A stretch of DNA of 51,450 nt, from assembly GCA_001797465.1 (NCBI GenBank), contig MGPQ01000005.1, forward strand, positions 159,032 to 210,481, given 5' to 3'. This stretch comes from Deltaproteobacteria bacterium GWB2_55_19. GTDB lineage: Bacteria; Desulfobacterota; GWC2-55-46. This document shows, one piece after another, positions 15,149 through 22,649 of the stretch (its first letter is position 1; the number at the start of each line of letters is the position of its first letter). The notes beneath the pieces were generated by a model, which worked only from the letters and a program-made list of their open reading frames with translations, did no database searches and was not told the DNA's origin. The translations under genes and the position numbers were made by a program.

Positions 15149-16669
15149 CTACCAGGTCCTCCCAAGGAACTCCTTCTTCTTAGGACCGAAGCCGACGGAG
15201 CCCCTCTTCTCGTACATGGTCCTCGGGTCCACCGTCGTCATGTGCTCGCGGTGGGTCTCGGGGATCACGAACCTCTCCTGGAAGGTACCGAGCGAGGTAA
15301 GTCTGTAGATGTCCTCTGCGTCCTGCGGGGTGAGCCCGACGGACGAAAGGACGCTCTTCGCCTTGGAGTCGCCGATGTCGCCGACCCTCTTCTGGCGTAT
15401 GTAGATACGGACGGCCATCTGCTTCTTCAGCGATTCGAGTACTACCTGCTCGTTGCCAGCCGAGAGCATGTTGGCAAGGAATCTTACAGGTATCCTCATC
15501 TTGTCTATCTCGTTGAAGAACTCGGTCGACTCGGGGTCGAACGTGCCGCCGTTTTCAGCCTTCGCGTTGTGGAGTATCGGCGAAAGAGGCGGTATGTAGA
15601 AGTTCATCGGAACGGTCCTGAACTCGGGGTGGTTCGGCATCGCTATGCGCCACTTCTTGAAGAGGTTGTACGCAGGCGACTGCTGAGCGGCCCTTAGCCA
15701 GTTCTCGTCGATGCCGGCCTTCCTGGCTTCTTCGATTACCCTCGGGTCGTTCGGGTCGAGGACTATCTCCCTCATCGCCTCGACGAGCCTGTCGTCTGGG
15801 GTCTTGGCGACGTCTTCGATCCTGTCGGCGTCATAGAGGAGCGCGCCAACGAACCTGATCCTGCCGGTGCATGCGTGCGCGCAGGCGTTCGGCTGGCCGG
15901 TCTCGGTCCTGGGGTAGCAGAATATGCACTTCTCACTCTTGCCGTTCGCCCAGTTGTAGTAGGGCTTTTTGTACGGGCAGGCGCTCACGCAGAATCTCCA
16001 GGCCCTGCAGGTATCCTGGTCGATGAGCACGATGCCGTCCTCGCCCCTCTTGTATATCGCGCCTGACGGGCAGGACGCGACGCACGCGGGGTTCAGGCAG
16101 TGGTTGCATATCCGCGGGAGGTAGAAGAAGAAGAGCTTGTGGAACTTGGTGAGCATCTCCTTCTGCGATTCCGACAGACCCTTAAGGTTCGGGTCGTTCG
16201 CGGCGTACAAGGGGCTTCCGGCCATGTCGTCGTCCCAGTTCGGGCCGAGGACTATCTTCTCCATGAACTCGCCGGTGATGAGCGACTTAGGCCTCGCAGT
16301 CGGCTGGTCGTCTCCGGCCGGCGCGTTGAAGAGGTTCTGGTAGTCGTAGGTGAACGGCTCGTAGTAGTCGTCCACGGTCGGCAGGTTCGGCTGGAAGAAG
16401 ATGTTCGCCAGCGTCCTGATCTTGCCGGGGCCTTTGAGGAGCTTCAACCTCAAGGACCCGCCGGAGACCTCCCAGCCGCCCCTGTACCTCTCCTGGTCTT
16501 CCCAGGTGAGGGGGTAGCCGGCGCCGGGCTTGGTCTCAACGTTGTTCCACCACATGTACTCGGCACCCCTGCGGGATGTCCACACGTTCTTGCAGGACAC
16601 GCTGCAGGTGTGGCAGCCGATGCACTTGTCCATGTGAAAACTCATCGATAACTGAGCTCTTATATCCAT
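15149..16669 (-). CDS. narH: Respiratory nitrate reductase beta subunit (four Fe-S clusters)
   Basis: 506 residues from the ATG at 16669, which overlaps the narG stop (TAATG) and lies 9 nt after GGAGGT; a GTG two codons earlier is closer to the site and less likely. Cluster motifs visible: C16-x2-C-x2-C-x3-C (CIGCHTCSVSC), CNHCLNPACVASCPSG, CRAWRFCVSACPYKK and KCIFCYPR with the following ACAHAC. The third has the Trp-for-Cys pattern that makes the NarH [3Fe-4S] centre. It carries electrons from NarI to NarG. Length matches the family. Confidence 0.97.
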   Translation of the reverse strand: MDIRAQLSMSFHMDKCIGCHTCSVSCKNVWTSRRGAEYMWWNNVETKPGAGYPLTWEDQERYRGGWEVSGGSLRLKLLKGPGKIRTLANIFFQPNLPTVDDYYEPFTYDYQNLFNAPAGDDQPTARPKSLITGEFMEKIVLGPNWDDDMAGSPLYAANDPNLKGLSESQKEMLTKFHKLFFFYLPRICNHCLNPACVASCPSGAIYKRGEDGIVLIDQDTCRAWRFCVSACPYKKPYYNWANGKSEKCIFCYPRTETGQPNACAHACTGRIRFVGALLYDADRIEDVAKTPDDRLVEAMREIVLDPNDPRVIEEARKAGIDENWLRAAQQSPAYNLFKKWRIAMPNHPEFRTVPMNFYIPPLSPILHNAKAENGGTFDPESTEFFNEIDKMRIPVRFLANMLSAGNEQVVLESLKKQMAVRIYIRQKRVGDIGDSKAKSVLSSVGLTPQDAEDIYRLTSLGTFQERFVIPETHREHMTTVDPRTMYEKRGSVGFGPKKKEFLGRTW

Positions 16670-19600
16670 TACCACTTCACCTCCTGATTTCTCATTTTTC
16701 TCACCAACACTGTGGTGTCCCTGATGATCGGGATCGGGCCCCAGCCGTTAAAGGCGTAGGAGAACTGCCCGTAGCCGCCGGTCATGAGGGTCGGCTTCAG
16801 ACGCTGTCTGGTGAGCGAGTTGTGGAATCCGCCCCTGATCTTGTTCCTCTGCTCCGCCTTCGGGATGTTGATGGTCCTCTCCTGAGAGTGGTACGCGAAG
16901 CAGGTGCCGGTCGGGATCCTGGCGCTTACTACGGCGCGGCAGACGAATATACCGTTGTCGTTGTAAGCCTCCACCCAGTCGTTGTCCTTTATGCCGACGC
17001 TCTCGGCGTCCTTGTCGTTAACCCAGCAGGAGTTGCCTCCGCGGGACAGGGTCAACATCCTAAGGTTGTCGTAGTGTGTCGAGTGTATCGCCCACTTGCT
17101 GTGCGGGGTGATGTAGTTGAGCATAAGAGCGTCGGTCTTATCCGACTTCTGGAGCTCGTTCATCCTCGCCGGGTTCAGCTTGTACTTATGGGCGCACAAC
17201 CCCTCGCCGTACTCGAGGAATATCGGGTGGTCGAGGTAGAAGTGCTGTTTGCCCGTAAGCGTCCTCCAGGGCACCCTGCGCTCGGTCTGGATGGTCCAGG
17301 TGCCGTACGCGCGGCCCTTCCTGTTGTCGCCGGTCCAGAGGGCGCTGGTGAGCCACCTTCTCGGCTGGGCTACGATGTCGTCGTAGGTGACCGTGAAGTT
17401 CCTGTCCGGGCCCGCGATCTCCTCGGCAAGGCCGTGCGCGCCAGCCCTGAACTCGACCTCGGGGTATATCTCTCTGACGGCCTTCTTCGCCGCGTCGTAA
17501 GTCTCGGCGTGGAGACCGGTGTGGTGCTCTTCCTCAACCCACTGCCTGTAGCCCACTTCACCGTTGGTCGTGCCGGAGAAGGCCATGACAAAGTTGCAGG
17601 CCTCCTTGGCGGTCCTGATGGAGATGAACTTCTGGCCGTTGAAGTCGACGGAGTCTATGTGCTCCTGCTTCAGGTAGTTCTCGTAGAGGTCCTTGCCGTC
17701 GAGCATGATCCCGTGGAACCCGTACTTGCCCTTCATGAGCGGGCCGACCGAGATGTACTGCTTGTCGATGTTGGCGTAATCCCTCTCGACCACGCTGATG
17801 GACGGCATGGTCTTGCCGGGTATCGCCTCGCACTGGCCCTTCTTCCAGTCCTGTACGCCGTTAAGCGCGGGCTGGGCGATCTCGCCGGGGGTGTCATGTC
17901 CAAGCGGAGCGGTCATGACCTCCTTTACCGGCCTCGGGAAGTGCTTCTTGGCTATCTCGGCGAACTTCTCCGAGAGGAACCTGTATGCGTCGTAATCGCT
18001 CTTCGACTCCCAGTTCGGCTGTACGGCCGCGCCCATCGGGTGGATGAAGGAGTGGAGCTCTGTCGTGTTGATGTCTTCCTTCTCATACCAGTGGGCCGCC
18101 GGGAGCACGATGTCGCAGTACGTCGGGGTCGTGTTCATACGCATGTTAAGGTCGACGAGAAGGTCGAGCTTTCCAAGCGGGGACTCCCTGTACTTGAGCT
18201 CTTTCAGGTACGGCTTGGCAACTTCCTCGGTTACGAGGTTGTTGTGGGTGCCGAGGAGGAACTTGAAGAAGTACTCCTGGCCTCTGGCGCTGGAGCCGAG
18301 CGCGTTAGCCCTCCAGATCAACCAGACTCTCGGCCAGTTCTCCGGGGCGTCCGGGTCTGCGATGGCGAAGTCGAGAGTGCCGCTCTTAAGCTGCTTCACG
18401 ACATAGTCCACGACGTCGGCGTCTGTCTTGGCGCCGGACCTCTGGGCCTCATCGTAGAGCGCTATCGAGCTCTTGTTGAACTGCGGGTAACCTGGCATCC
18501 AGCCGAGCCTTACCGACCTTACGGCGTAGTCGGCGGTGTGCTGGTACTCAAGCGCGGACTTGTCCGGGACGACGTGGTAGTCGGTTATCGCAGAGTCGTA
18601 CTTGAACTGCTGAGTGTGGAGATACCAGTTGATCGGGTTGGACATGAGTCTCGGGGGCCTTACCCAGTCGAGCGAGTGGGCGATCTGACCCCAGGAGTCG
18701 AACGGGGCGAGCTTTTCCTGTCCGACGTAGTGCTGGAGACCGCCGCCGTTCCTTCCGACGCAACCGCAGAGCATAAGGGCGTTCATGCCCGATCTGTACA
18801 TGAGGTCGGAGTGGTACCAGTGGTTGAACGAGGCGCCGCAGATGATCATCGAGCGGCCCTTCGTCACCTCGGCGTTGGAGGCGAACTCCCTGCCGACCTG
18901 GATGATGGTGTCCCTGCCGATGCCGGTGTACTTCTCCTGCCATGCAGGCGAGAAGCCCCTGTCGTCATCGTAGTTCTTGCAGTAGTCGCCGGAAAGGCCC
19001 TTTCTGCCGACGCCGCAATGCGCCATGTAGAGGTCGAATACCGTGGTTACGGGTGTCCTGCCTTCCTTGGTCTCCACGTACTTAACGGGCACCTGCCTCT
19101 TGTATCTCTCGGGCTTGTCGAGCTCGTGGAATACGACCTCGATAGCGTCGTCCTTTATGTCAAGGAGGGTAAGGGCCGGGGAGATGTCCTCGCCGGTCTT
19201 GCCGTCCTTAAGGAGCGTGTTCCACTTGCCGTGGCTCTCGTGCTTCTGGGGGTACCTGTAACCCATACCGCCGTTCACTACGCGGGCCTTGCCGGTCTTC
19301 TCGTCCCACATGCAGAACTTCCACTCCGGGTTGTCCTCTTCGGCGTAGGCGGCCAGATCGCAGGCCTTGAGATAGCGGCCGAGCTCGTAGCCGTCCTTGC
19401 CCTTCGTTAGCTTAACGAGGTTCGGCAGGTCGGTGTAGTTCTTGCAATATACGTCAAAGTACGGCGTCTTCTTGTCGACGAAGTACTCCTTCAGGATGAC
19501 ATGGTTCACGCCGAGCCAGAAGGCCGTGTCGGAACCTGTCTTCAAAGGCACCCAGAGGTCGGCGTACTTGGTGACCTGTGAGTAGTCCGGGGCGCAAACG

Positions 19601-20388
19601 ACGAGCTTGGCGCCGCCCATCCTGAGCTCGGAGACGAAGTGCGCGTCCGCGGTCCTGGTCATGTTCGGGTTCGCGCCGTTCATGACTACGTAGCCGGCGT
19701 TGTACCAGTCCGCGCTTTCGCACGAGTCGGTCTGCTCGCCCCATACCTCGGGTTCCGCGTTCGGCAGGTCGGTGTAATAGTCGTAGAAGCTAAGATGCAC
19801 GCCGCCGATGAGCTGGTTGTAGCGGGCGCCGGAGGTGTAGCTGATCTGGCTCATGGCCGGGATCGGTGAGAAGGCTATGTTCCTGTCCGGACCGTACTTC
19901 TTTATGGTGTAGATCTGGGCCGAGACGATGATCTCGGCGGCGGTGTCCCAATCGAACCTGCGGAATCCGCCCTTGCCCCTCGACCACTTTATCTTCTTGG
20001 AGAGCTCTGCGTTCTCGACGATCGACCTCCAGGCGTCAACGGGGTCGGCGTGCTTCGACCTCGCTTCCTTCCAGGCGTCGATGACGATGCCCCTGACGTA
20101 GGGGTACTTGATCCTTACCGGGCTGTAAACGTACCAGGAGGCGGATATGCCCCTCTGGCAGCCGCGCGGCTCGTAAGGCGGCAGAGACTGGTCGAGCTTC
20201 GGGTAGTCAACGGCCTGGAGCTCCCAGGTGATGATGCCGTCCTTTACGTATACCATCCAGGAGCAGCCGCCGGTGCAGTTGTTGCCGTGCGTAGACCTTA
20301 CGGTCTTGTCGTACTGCCAGCGGTTCCTGTAGAACTCTTCCCATCCCCTTTTACCGGGGTTGATTTCATCCTGTATCCAGTTAGACAT
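16669..20388 (-). CDS. narG: Respiratory nitrate reductase alpha subunit (Mo-bisMGD catalytic)
   Basis: 1239 residues, the usual length. The N-terminal FS0 cluster motif H34-x3-C38-x3-C42-x34-C77 (THGNNCTGGC ... RGCQRG) is intact, and the Mo-ligand aspartate is D221 in GEQTDSCESADWYN. Long stretches match E. coli NarG by eye (YGPDRNIAFSPIPAMS, GRSMIICGASFNHWYH, PWRTLTGKQHFYLDH). No twin-arginine leader is visible, so the active site should face the cytoplasm, unlike the archaeal-type exported enzymes. Start ATG 20388 has AAGGAGG in front and follows the cytochrome c gene without a gap. Reaction: nitrate + 2e + 2H+ to nitrite and water. Confidence 0.98.
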   Translation of the reverse strand: MSNWIQDEINPGKRGWEEFYRNRWQYDKTVRSTHGNNCTGGCSWMVYVKDGIITWELQAVDYPKLDQSLPPYEPRGCQRGISASWYVYSPVRIKYPYVRGIVIDAWKEARSKHADPVDAWRSIVENAELSKKIKWSRGKGGFRRFDWDTAAEIIVSAQIYTIKKYGPDRNIAFSPIPAMSQISYTSGARYNQLIGGVHLSFYDYYTDLPNAEPEVWGEQTDSCESADWYNAGYVVMNGANPNMTRTADAHFVSELRMGGAKLVVCAPDYSQVTKYADLWVPLKTGSDTAFWLGVNHVILKEYFVDKKTPYFDVYCKNYTDLPNLVKLTKGKDGYELGRYLKACDLAAYAEEDNPEWKFCMWDEKTGKARVVNGGMGYRYPQKHESHGKWNTLLKDGKTGEDISPALTLLDIKDDAIEVVFHELDKPERYKRQVPVKYVETKEGRTPVTTVFDLYMAHCGVGRKGLSGDYCKNYDDDRGFSPAWQEKYTGIGRDTIIQVGREFASNAEVTKGRSMIICGASFNHWYHSDLMYRSGMNALMLCGCVGRNGGGLQHYVGQEKLAPFDSWGQIAHSLDWVRPPRLMSNPINWYLHTQQFKYDSAITDYHVVPDKSALEYQHTADYAVRSVRLGWMPGYPQFNKSSIALYDEAQRSGAKTDADVVDYVVKQLKSGTLDFAIADPDAPENWPRVWLIWRANALGSSARGQEYFFKFLLGTHNNLVTEEVAKPYLKELKYRESPLGKLDLLVDLNMRMNTTPTYCDIVLPAAHWYEKEDINTTELHSFIHPMGAAVQPNWESKSDYDAYRFLSEKFAEIAKKHFPRPVKEVMTAPLGHDTPGEIAQPALNGVQDWKKGQCEAIPGKTMPSISVVERDYANIDKQYISVGPLMKGKYGFHGIMLDGKDLYENYLKQEHIDSVDFNGQKFISIRTAKEACNFVMAFSGTTNGEVGYRQWVEEEHHTGLHAETYDAAKKAVREIYPEVEFRAGAHGLAEEIAGPDRNFTVTYDDIVAQPRRWLTSALWTGDNRKGRAYGTWTIQTERRVPWRTLTGKQHFYLDHPIFLEYGEGLCAHKYKLNPARMNELQKSDKTDALMLNYITPHSKWAIHSTHYDNLRMLTLSRGGNSCWVNDKDAESVGIKDNDWVEAYNDNGIFVCRAVVSARIPTGTCFAYHSQERTINIPKAEQRNKIRGGFHNSLTRQRLKPTLMTGGYGQFSYAFNGWGPIPIIRDTTVLVRKMRNQEVKW

Positions 20389-21024
20389 TTACCTTCCTCC
20401 TTTTCCGCCGTAATTTCTCCATAAGGCATCGTGGGCGGTGCCCTTGTTCCTGTTCCTGTACCTTCCGCTCCAGATTATGTTGAATAAGATCAGTATGCCT
20501 ATGAAGCCGCCAATGCCCACGATCGTGAAGGTCCCGGTCGAAGAGGGGGCCACGTTGCCCTGAGACTGCTTGGCGAAGAACGCCCTCAGGTGCCCTACCT
20601 CGTCGTCGGAGACCGGCCTGTTGGAGAATACAGTGCCCATTACGGGGGTCGACGGGTTGTTGATCCACGCCGAATTGATGAGCGGGTTCTTCGACTCGTC
20701 GGCATACACCTTCGTCAGGTTCGGCCCGAGCACTCCGCCGCCCAGGGCGCCGACACTCGCGCTGTGGCACGAGATGCACGGAGGCGCTCCGCTTGCGAAC
20801 CTCTTGCCGCCCGTGAAGTAGAGCTCGCCAAGTCTCGCGTCACCAGGCTCTGCAGGGACCGGAGCCGCCTCGACAGCAGGCGCCGCTTCAGCCGTTGCAA
20901 CAGCCGGGGCCGGAGTGGCCTGGTCAGCGGCCTCGACCGTCACGACAGCTCCCGTGACGAGGAACGCGGCCAAACCGAGTTGCAGCCCTTTCCAGAAAAC
21001 TCTTTTACAACTCTTTAAATCCAT
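20389..21024 (-). CDS. Monoheme c-type cytochrome with C-terminal membrane anchor, first gene of nar operon
   Basis: 211 residues in this order: signal peptide (LQLGLAAFLVTGAVVTVEA, to about 32), an Ala/Pro-rich linker (33-60), a class I cytochrome c domain with one haem site C83-I-S-C86-H87 and likely distal ligand M129 (TPVMGTVF), then one membrane helix (about 166-185) and a basic tail inside the cell. The haem faces the periplasm. It abuts narG with no spacer, so it is a true operon member. It could feed electrons to, or draw them from, the NarI side, comparable in position though not in architecture to the NarC of Thermus (from memory). AAGGAGGTGT lies upstream of the ATG. Confidence 0.92.
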   Translation of the reverse strand: MDLKSCKRVFWKGLQLGLAAFLVTGAVVTVEAADQATPAPAVATAEAAPAVEAAPVPAEPGDARLGELYFTGGKRFASGAPPCISCHSASVGALGGGVLGPNLTKVYADESKNPLINSAWINNPSTPVMGTVFSNRPVSDDEVGHLRAFFAKQSQGNVAPSSTGTFTIVGIGGFIGILILFNIIWSGRYRNRNKGTAHDALWRNYGGKGGR

Positions 21025-21057
21025 ACCCTACACCTCCTTTTAACTGCTACTTTCTTT

Positions 21058-21071
21058 TTGATGTATATCTA
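21058..21071 (-). promoter_or_regulatory. FNR-like box before the cytochrome c-narGHJI operon
   Basis: Read on plus: TTGAT-GTAT-ATCTA, nine of ten positions of TTGAT-N4-ATCAA. Centre at 21064.5, about 40 bp before the ATG. This is too close for a standard -41.5 activator site if transcription starts upstream of the ribosome site, so it may act in another position or the start codon may lie elsewhere. Confidence 0.45.
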
Positions 21072-21087
21072 TGACCGCCCATAGATA
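21066..21087. promoter_or_regulatory. Perfect dyad TATCTATG-N6-CATAGATA before the nar operon
   Basis: Left arm 21066-21073, spacer ACCGCC, right arm 21080-21087; all eight pairs match. It overlaps the FNR-like box and lies 42-63 bp upstream of the cytochrome c start. It looks like an operator for a dimeric regulator; it does not match the NarL heptamer arrangement I know. Confidence 0.55.
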
Positions 21088-21150
21088 GCGTATGTAATCC
21101 CCGCGGGTGCCGATGATGCCGGCCCCCTAAGAACGCCGGGGTGTATCGTG

Positions 21151-21576
21151 TTATAAGGGGAACGCCGCGGCGCAAGAGGAGCCTTCGAGGTTCCCCCTCG
21201 CGAGATTGAGAGTGAGACGGATGAGGTCGAAGCCGGTCTTAAGCGGCTTGCCTGAGCGCCCGTAGTCCACGAGCGGCTCAGTATCCTCGGAGACCTGCTT
21301 GGTCCCGAGCTCTATTAGATGGTCCTGGAAATCGAATACGAACGTGTCGGCGCTATTGTTGGGCCCTGCAACGGCGGGGATGGATGAGATGAACTTGCCT
21401 AAAATGGACGCGGCGCCTCCGGCCTCGAAGGCCCCGGCCGATTCCGCGCGCGCAATATGCTCTACAACGGCGCCGCCGCAAGCCCTCTTCCTGACGGCCG
21501 GACACAGACGCACCGCAATCACGTAGATAAGACACTTGCAGAGGCGGACGATCGCTATCCTGATAGATTGACTCAC
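21151..21576 (-). CDS. Possible small hypothetical protein upstream of the nar operon
   Basis: A 141-codon open frame on the same strand as narG, ending 127 bp before the cytochrome c gene. GTG start at 21576 with GGAGG (21589-21593) 12 nt away, longer than usual. The N-terminal third looks non-native (many Cys and Arg), while the rest (ILGKFISSIPAV, DTFVFDFQDHLIELGTK) reads more like a real protein. I recognise no family. It may be a genuine small regulator, a decayed gene or chance in GC-rich DNA. Confidence 0.3.
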   Translation of the reverse strand: MSQSIRIAIVRLCKCLIYVIAVRLCPAVRKRACGGAVVEHIARAESAGAFEAGGAASILGKFISSIPAVAGPNNSADTFVFDFQDHLIELGTKQVSEDTEPLVDYGRSGKPLKTGFDLIRLTLNLARGNLEGSSCAAAFPL

Positions 21577-22056
21577 TTGGTACCGAGTCCTCCGGATCTA
21601 AAGCCTTTGTATTTTTCTTTTGGGTTTATACTGGGGTCTTGCGGCTACCGCCCTCGCCGCTCCGTTGTCAGGACGGACCGGCAGGGCAGGCCGTAAATTA
21701 CCAGATTCAAAATAGCCTGTCCAGCTTTTTTTCGTGCATCATGAAAAAAACAGGACAGCCGTTCTCGGTCTTTGGATTATGGCGCGGTTATAATGCTGAA
21801 GAGCGCCGCCATCCACCGCAATGTCATGTTCCGGTTCCGAGGGTAATACCACAACCGAAATACCGTGTAAAGAGGTTTCTTATCGCGGCACCGTTTTTTC
21901 TGTTTCGCCGTTTTTTCGAACTCGGTAGGGTTTTATATAAAGCAATAAACGTACCATCGCCCGTAACTGCGGGCCGCCTTCCTCAAAACAGCGCGATATG
22001 CGACGCTAAATCCCCGCGCATCACTGAACGGCCAATTTGGCGGACCCGACGAGACA

Positions 22057-22074
22057 TGTTACGAAATGGTAACA
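22057..22074. promoter_or_regulatory. Operator-like dyad TGTTAC-N6-GTAACA, copy 1
   Basis: TGTTAC (22057-22062), spacer GAAATG, GTAACA (22069-22074). Perfect 6-bp arms; the same arms and spacer length recur 82 bp downstream, which makes chance unlikely. Confidence 0.6.
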
Positions 22075-22135
22075 GTATGGTCGCTGAAATAATAGAACCC
22101 CCCTGCAAGGACTCATAAACCAGGGACCATGGAGA

Positions 22136-22159
22136 AAGTGTTACCATCCCGTAACACTT
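22136..22159. promoter_or_regulatory. Operator-like dyad TGTTAC-N6-GTAACA, copy 2 (9-bp arms)
   Basis: AAGTGTTAC (22136-22144), spacer CATCCC, GTAACACTT (22151-22159). It contains the same TGTTAC-N6-GTAACA core as copy 1 with three more pairs. Centre-to-centre distance 82 bp, close to eight helical turns, allowing side-by-side binding on one face. It lies about 210 bp upstream of the candidate -35 box. Confidence 0.65.
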
Positions 22160-22365
22160 CCGAATGTAAGCGGTCGCACCAGGACAACGCCCCGGCAATC
22201 CGTCAACCAGTTTGCGTCGCCCAGCCGCAATTCATCTCAAATGGGGCATTTTTCCAGACCCACACGTAAAACTGCCCCACAGGCCAACTAACCGATTTAC
22301 AAATATTATTTTAACAATTTGCAGGCGTAATTCGCATTTGCCGCCGTTTAATTCGATTTTATGTC

Positions 22366-22394
22366 TTGACATGAAACCGCAAAATTGGTAAATA
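22366..22394 (+). promoter_or_regulatory. Candidate sigma70 promoter of the second narK
   Basis: TTGACA (22366-22371), 17 bp, TAAATA (22389-22394) preceded by an extended -10 TGG. A perfect TATAAT follows at 22399-22404 but its spacing to TTGACA (27 bp) is wrong. A transcript from here would have a leader of roughly 250 nt. Confidence 0.5.
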
Positions 22395-22649
22395 AGAATA
22401 TAATAACTGACCAATATCATATAGTGGAAATAGGTGGATTCAGGGGGCTCATTCACTAAGGGGCATCAGTATATCCTGGCCGGGGTTCAACGCAATATTT
22501 ATTTGAGAATATCCCAATTACCAGCCGGATACTGAAGCCCGCGCCTTGGCACCGCCTCCAGGCTCTCCCGAAGACGCCCTCAACGCCCCCATTCCGCTTA
22601 TGTATTGGCAATCCGGGTGGAAAATTTCTGAAAGGAGAGAAGGAGAGAA

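Larger units (their letters stand above)
21577..22649. other. Long divergent regulatory region between the nar operon side and the second narK
   Basis: About 1.07 kb without a convincing gene, more AT-rich than its surroundings. It contains two matching dyads (22057-22074, 22136-22159), a sigma70-like promoter (22366-22394) and a long leader to the transporter start at 22650. I searched by eye for sigma54 -24/-12 (GG-N10-GC) and found none convincing. Confidence 0.5.

Noticed and set aside
16576-19410. A 944-codon open frame on plus, antisense to narG and the start of narH
   Set aside because: Its translation is low-complexity (Val/Leu/Arg/Gly-rich) with no domain, and it mirrors the codon structure of the unmistakable narG gene; long antisense frames are common in GC-rich coding DNA.
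21639-22118. A 159-codon plus-strand frame before the second narK
   Set aside because: Composition is erratic, no ribosome site, no family resemblance, and it runs across the first operator-like dyad.
22160-22640. Possible sigma54 promoter such as TTGGCACCGCCTCC near 22546
   Set aside because: The GG and GC elements are not 10 bp apart at any candidate.
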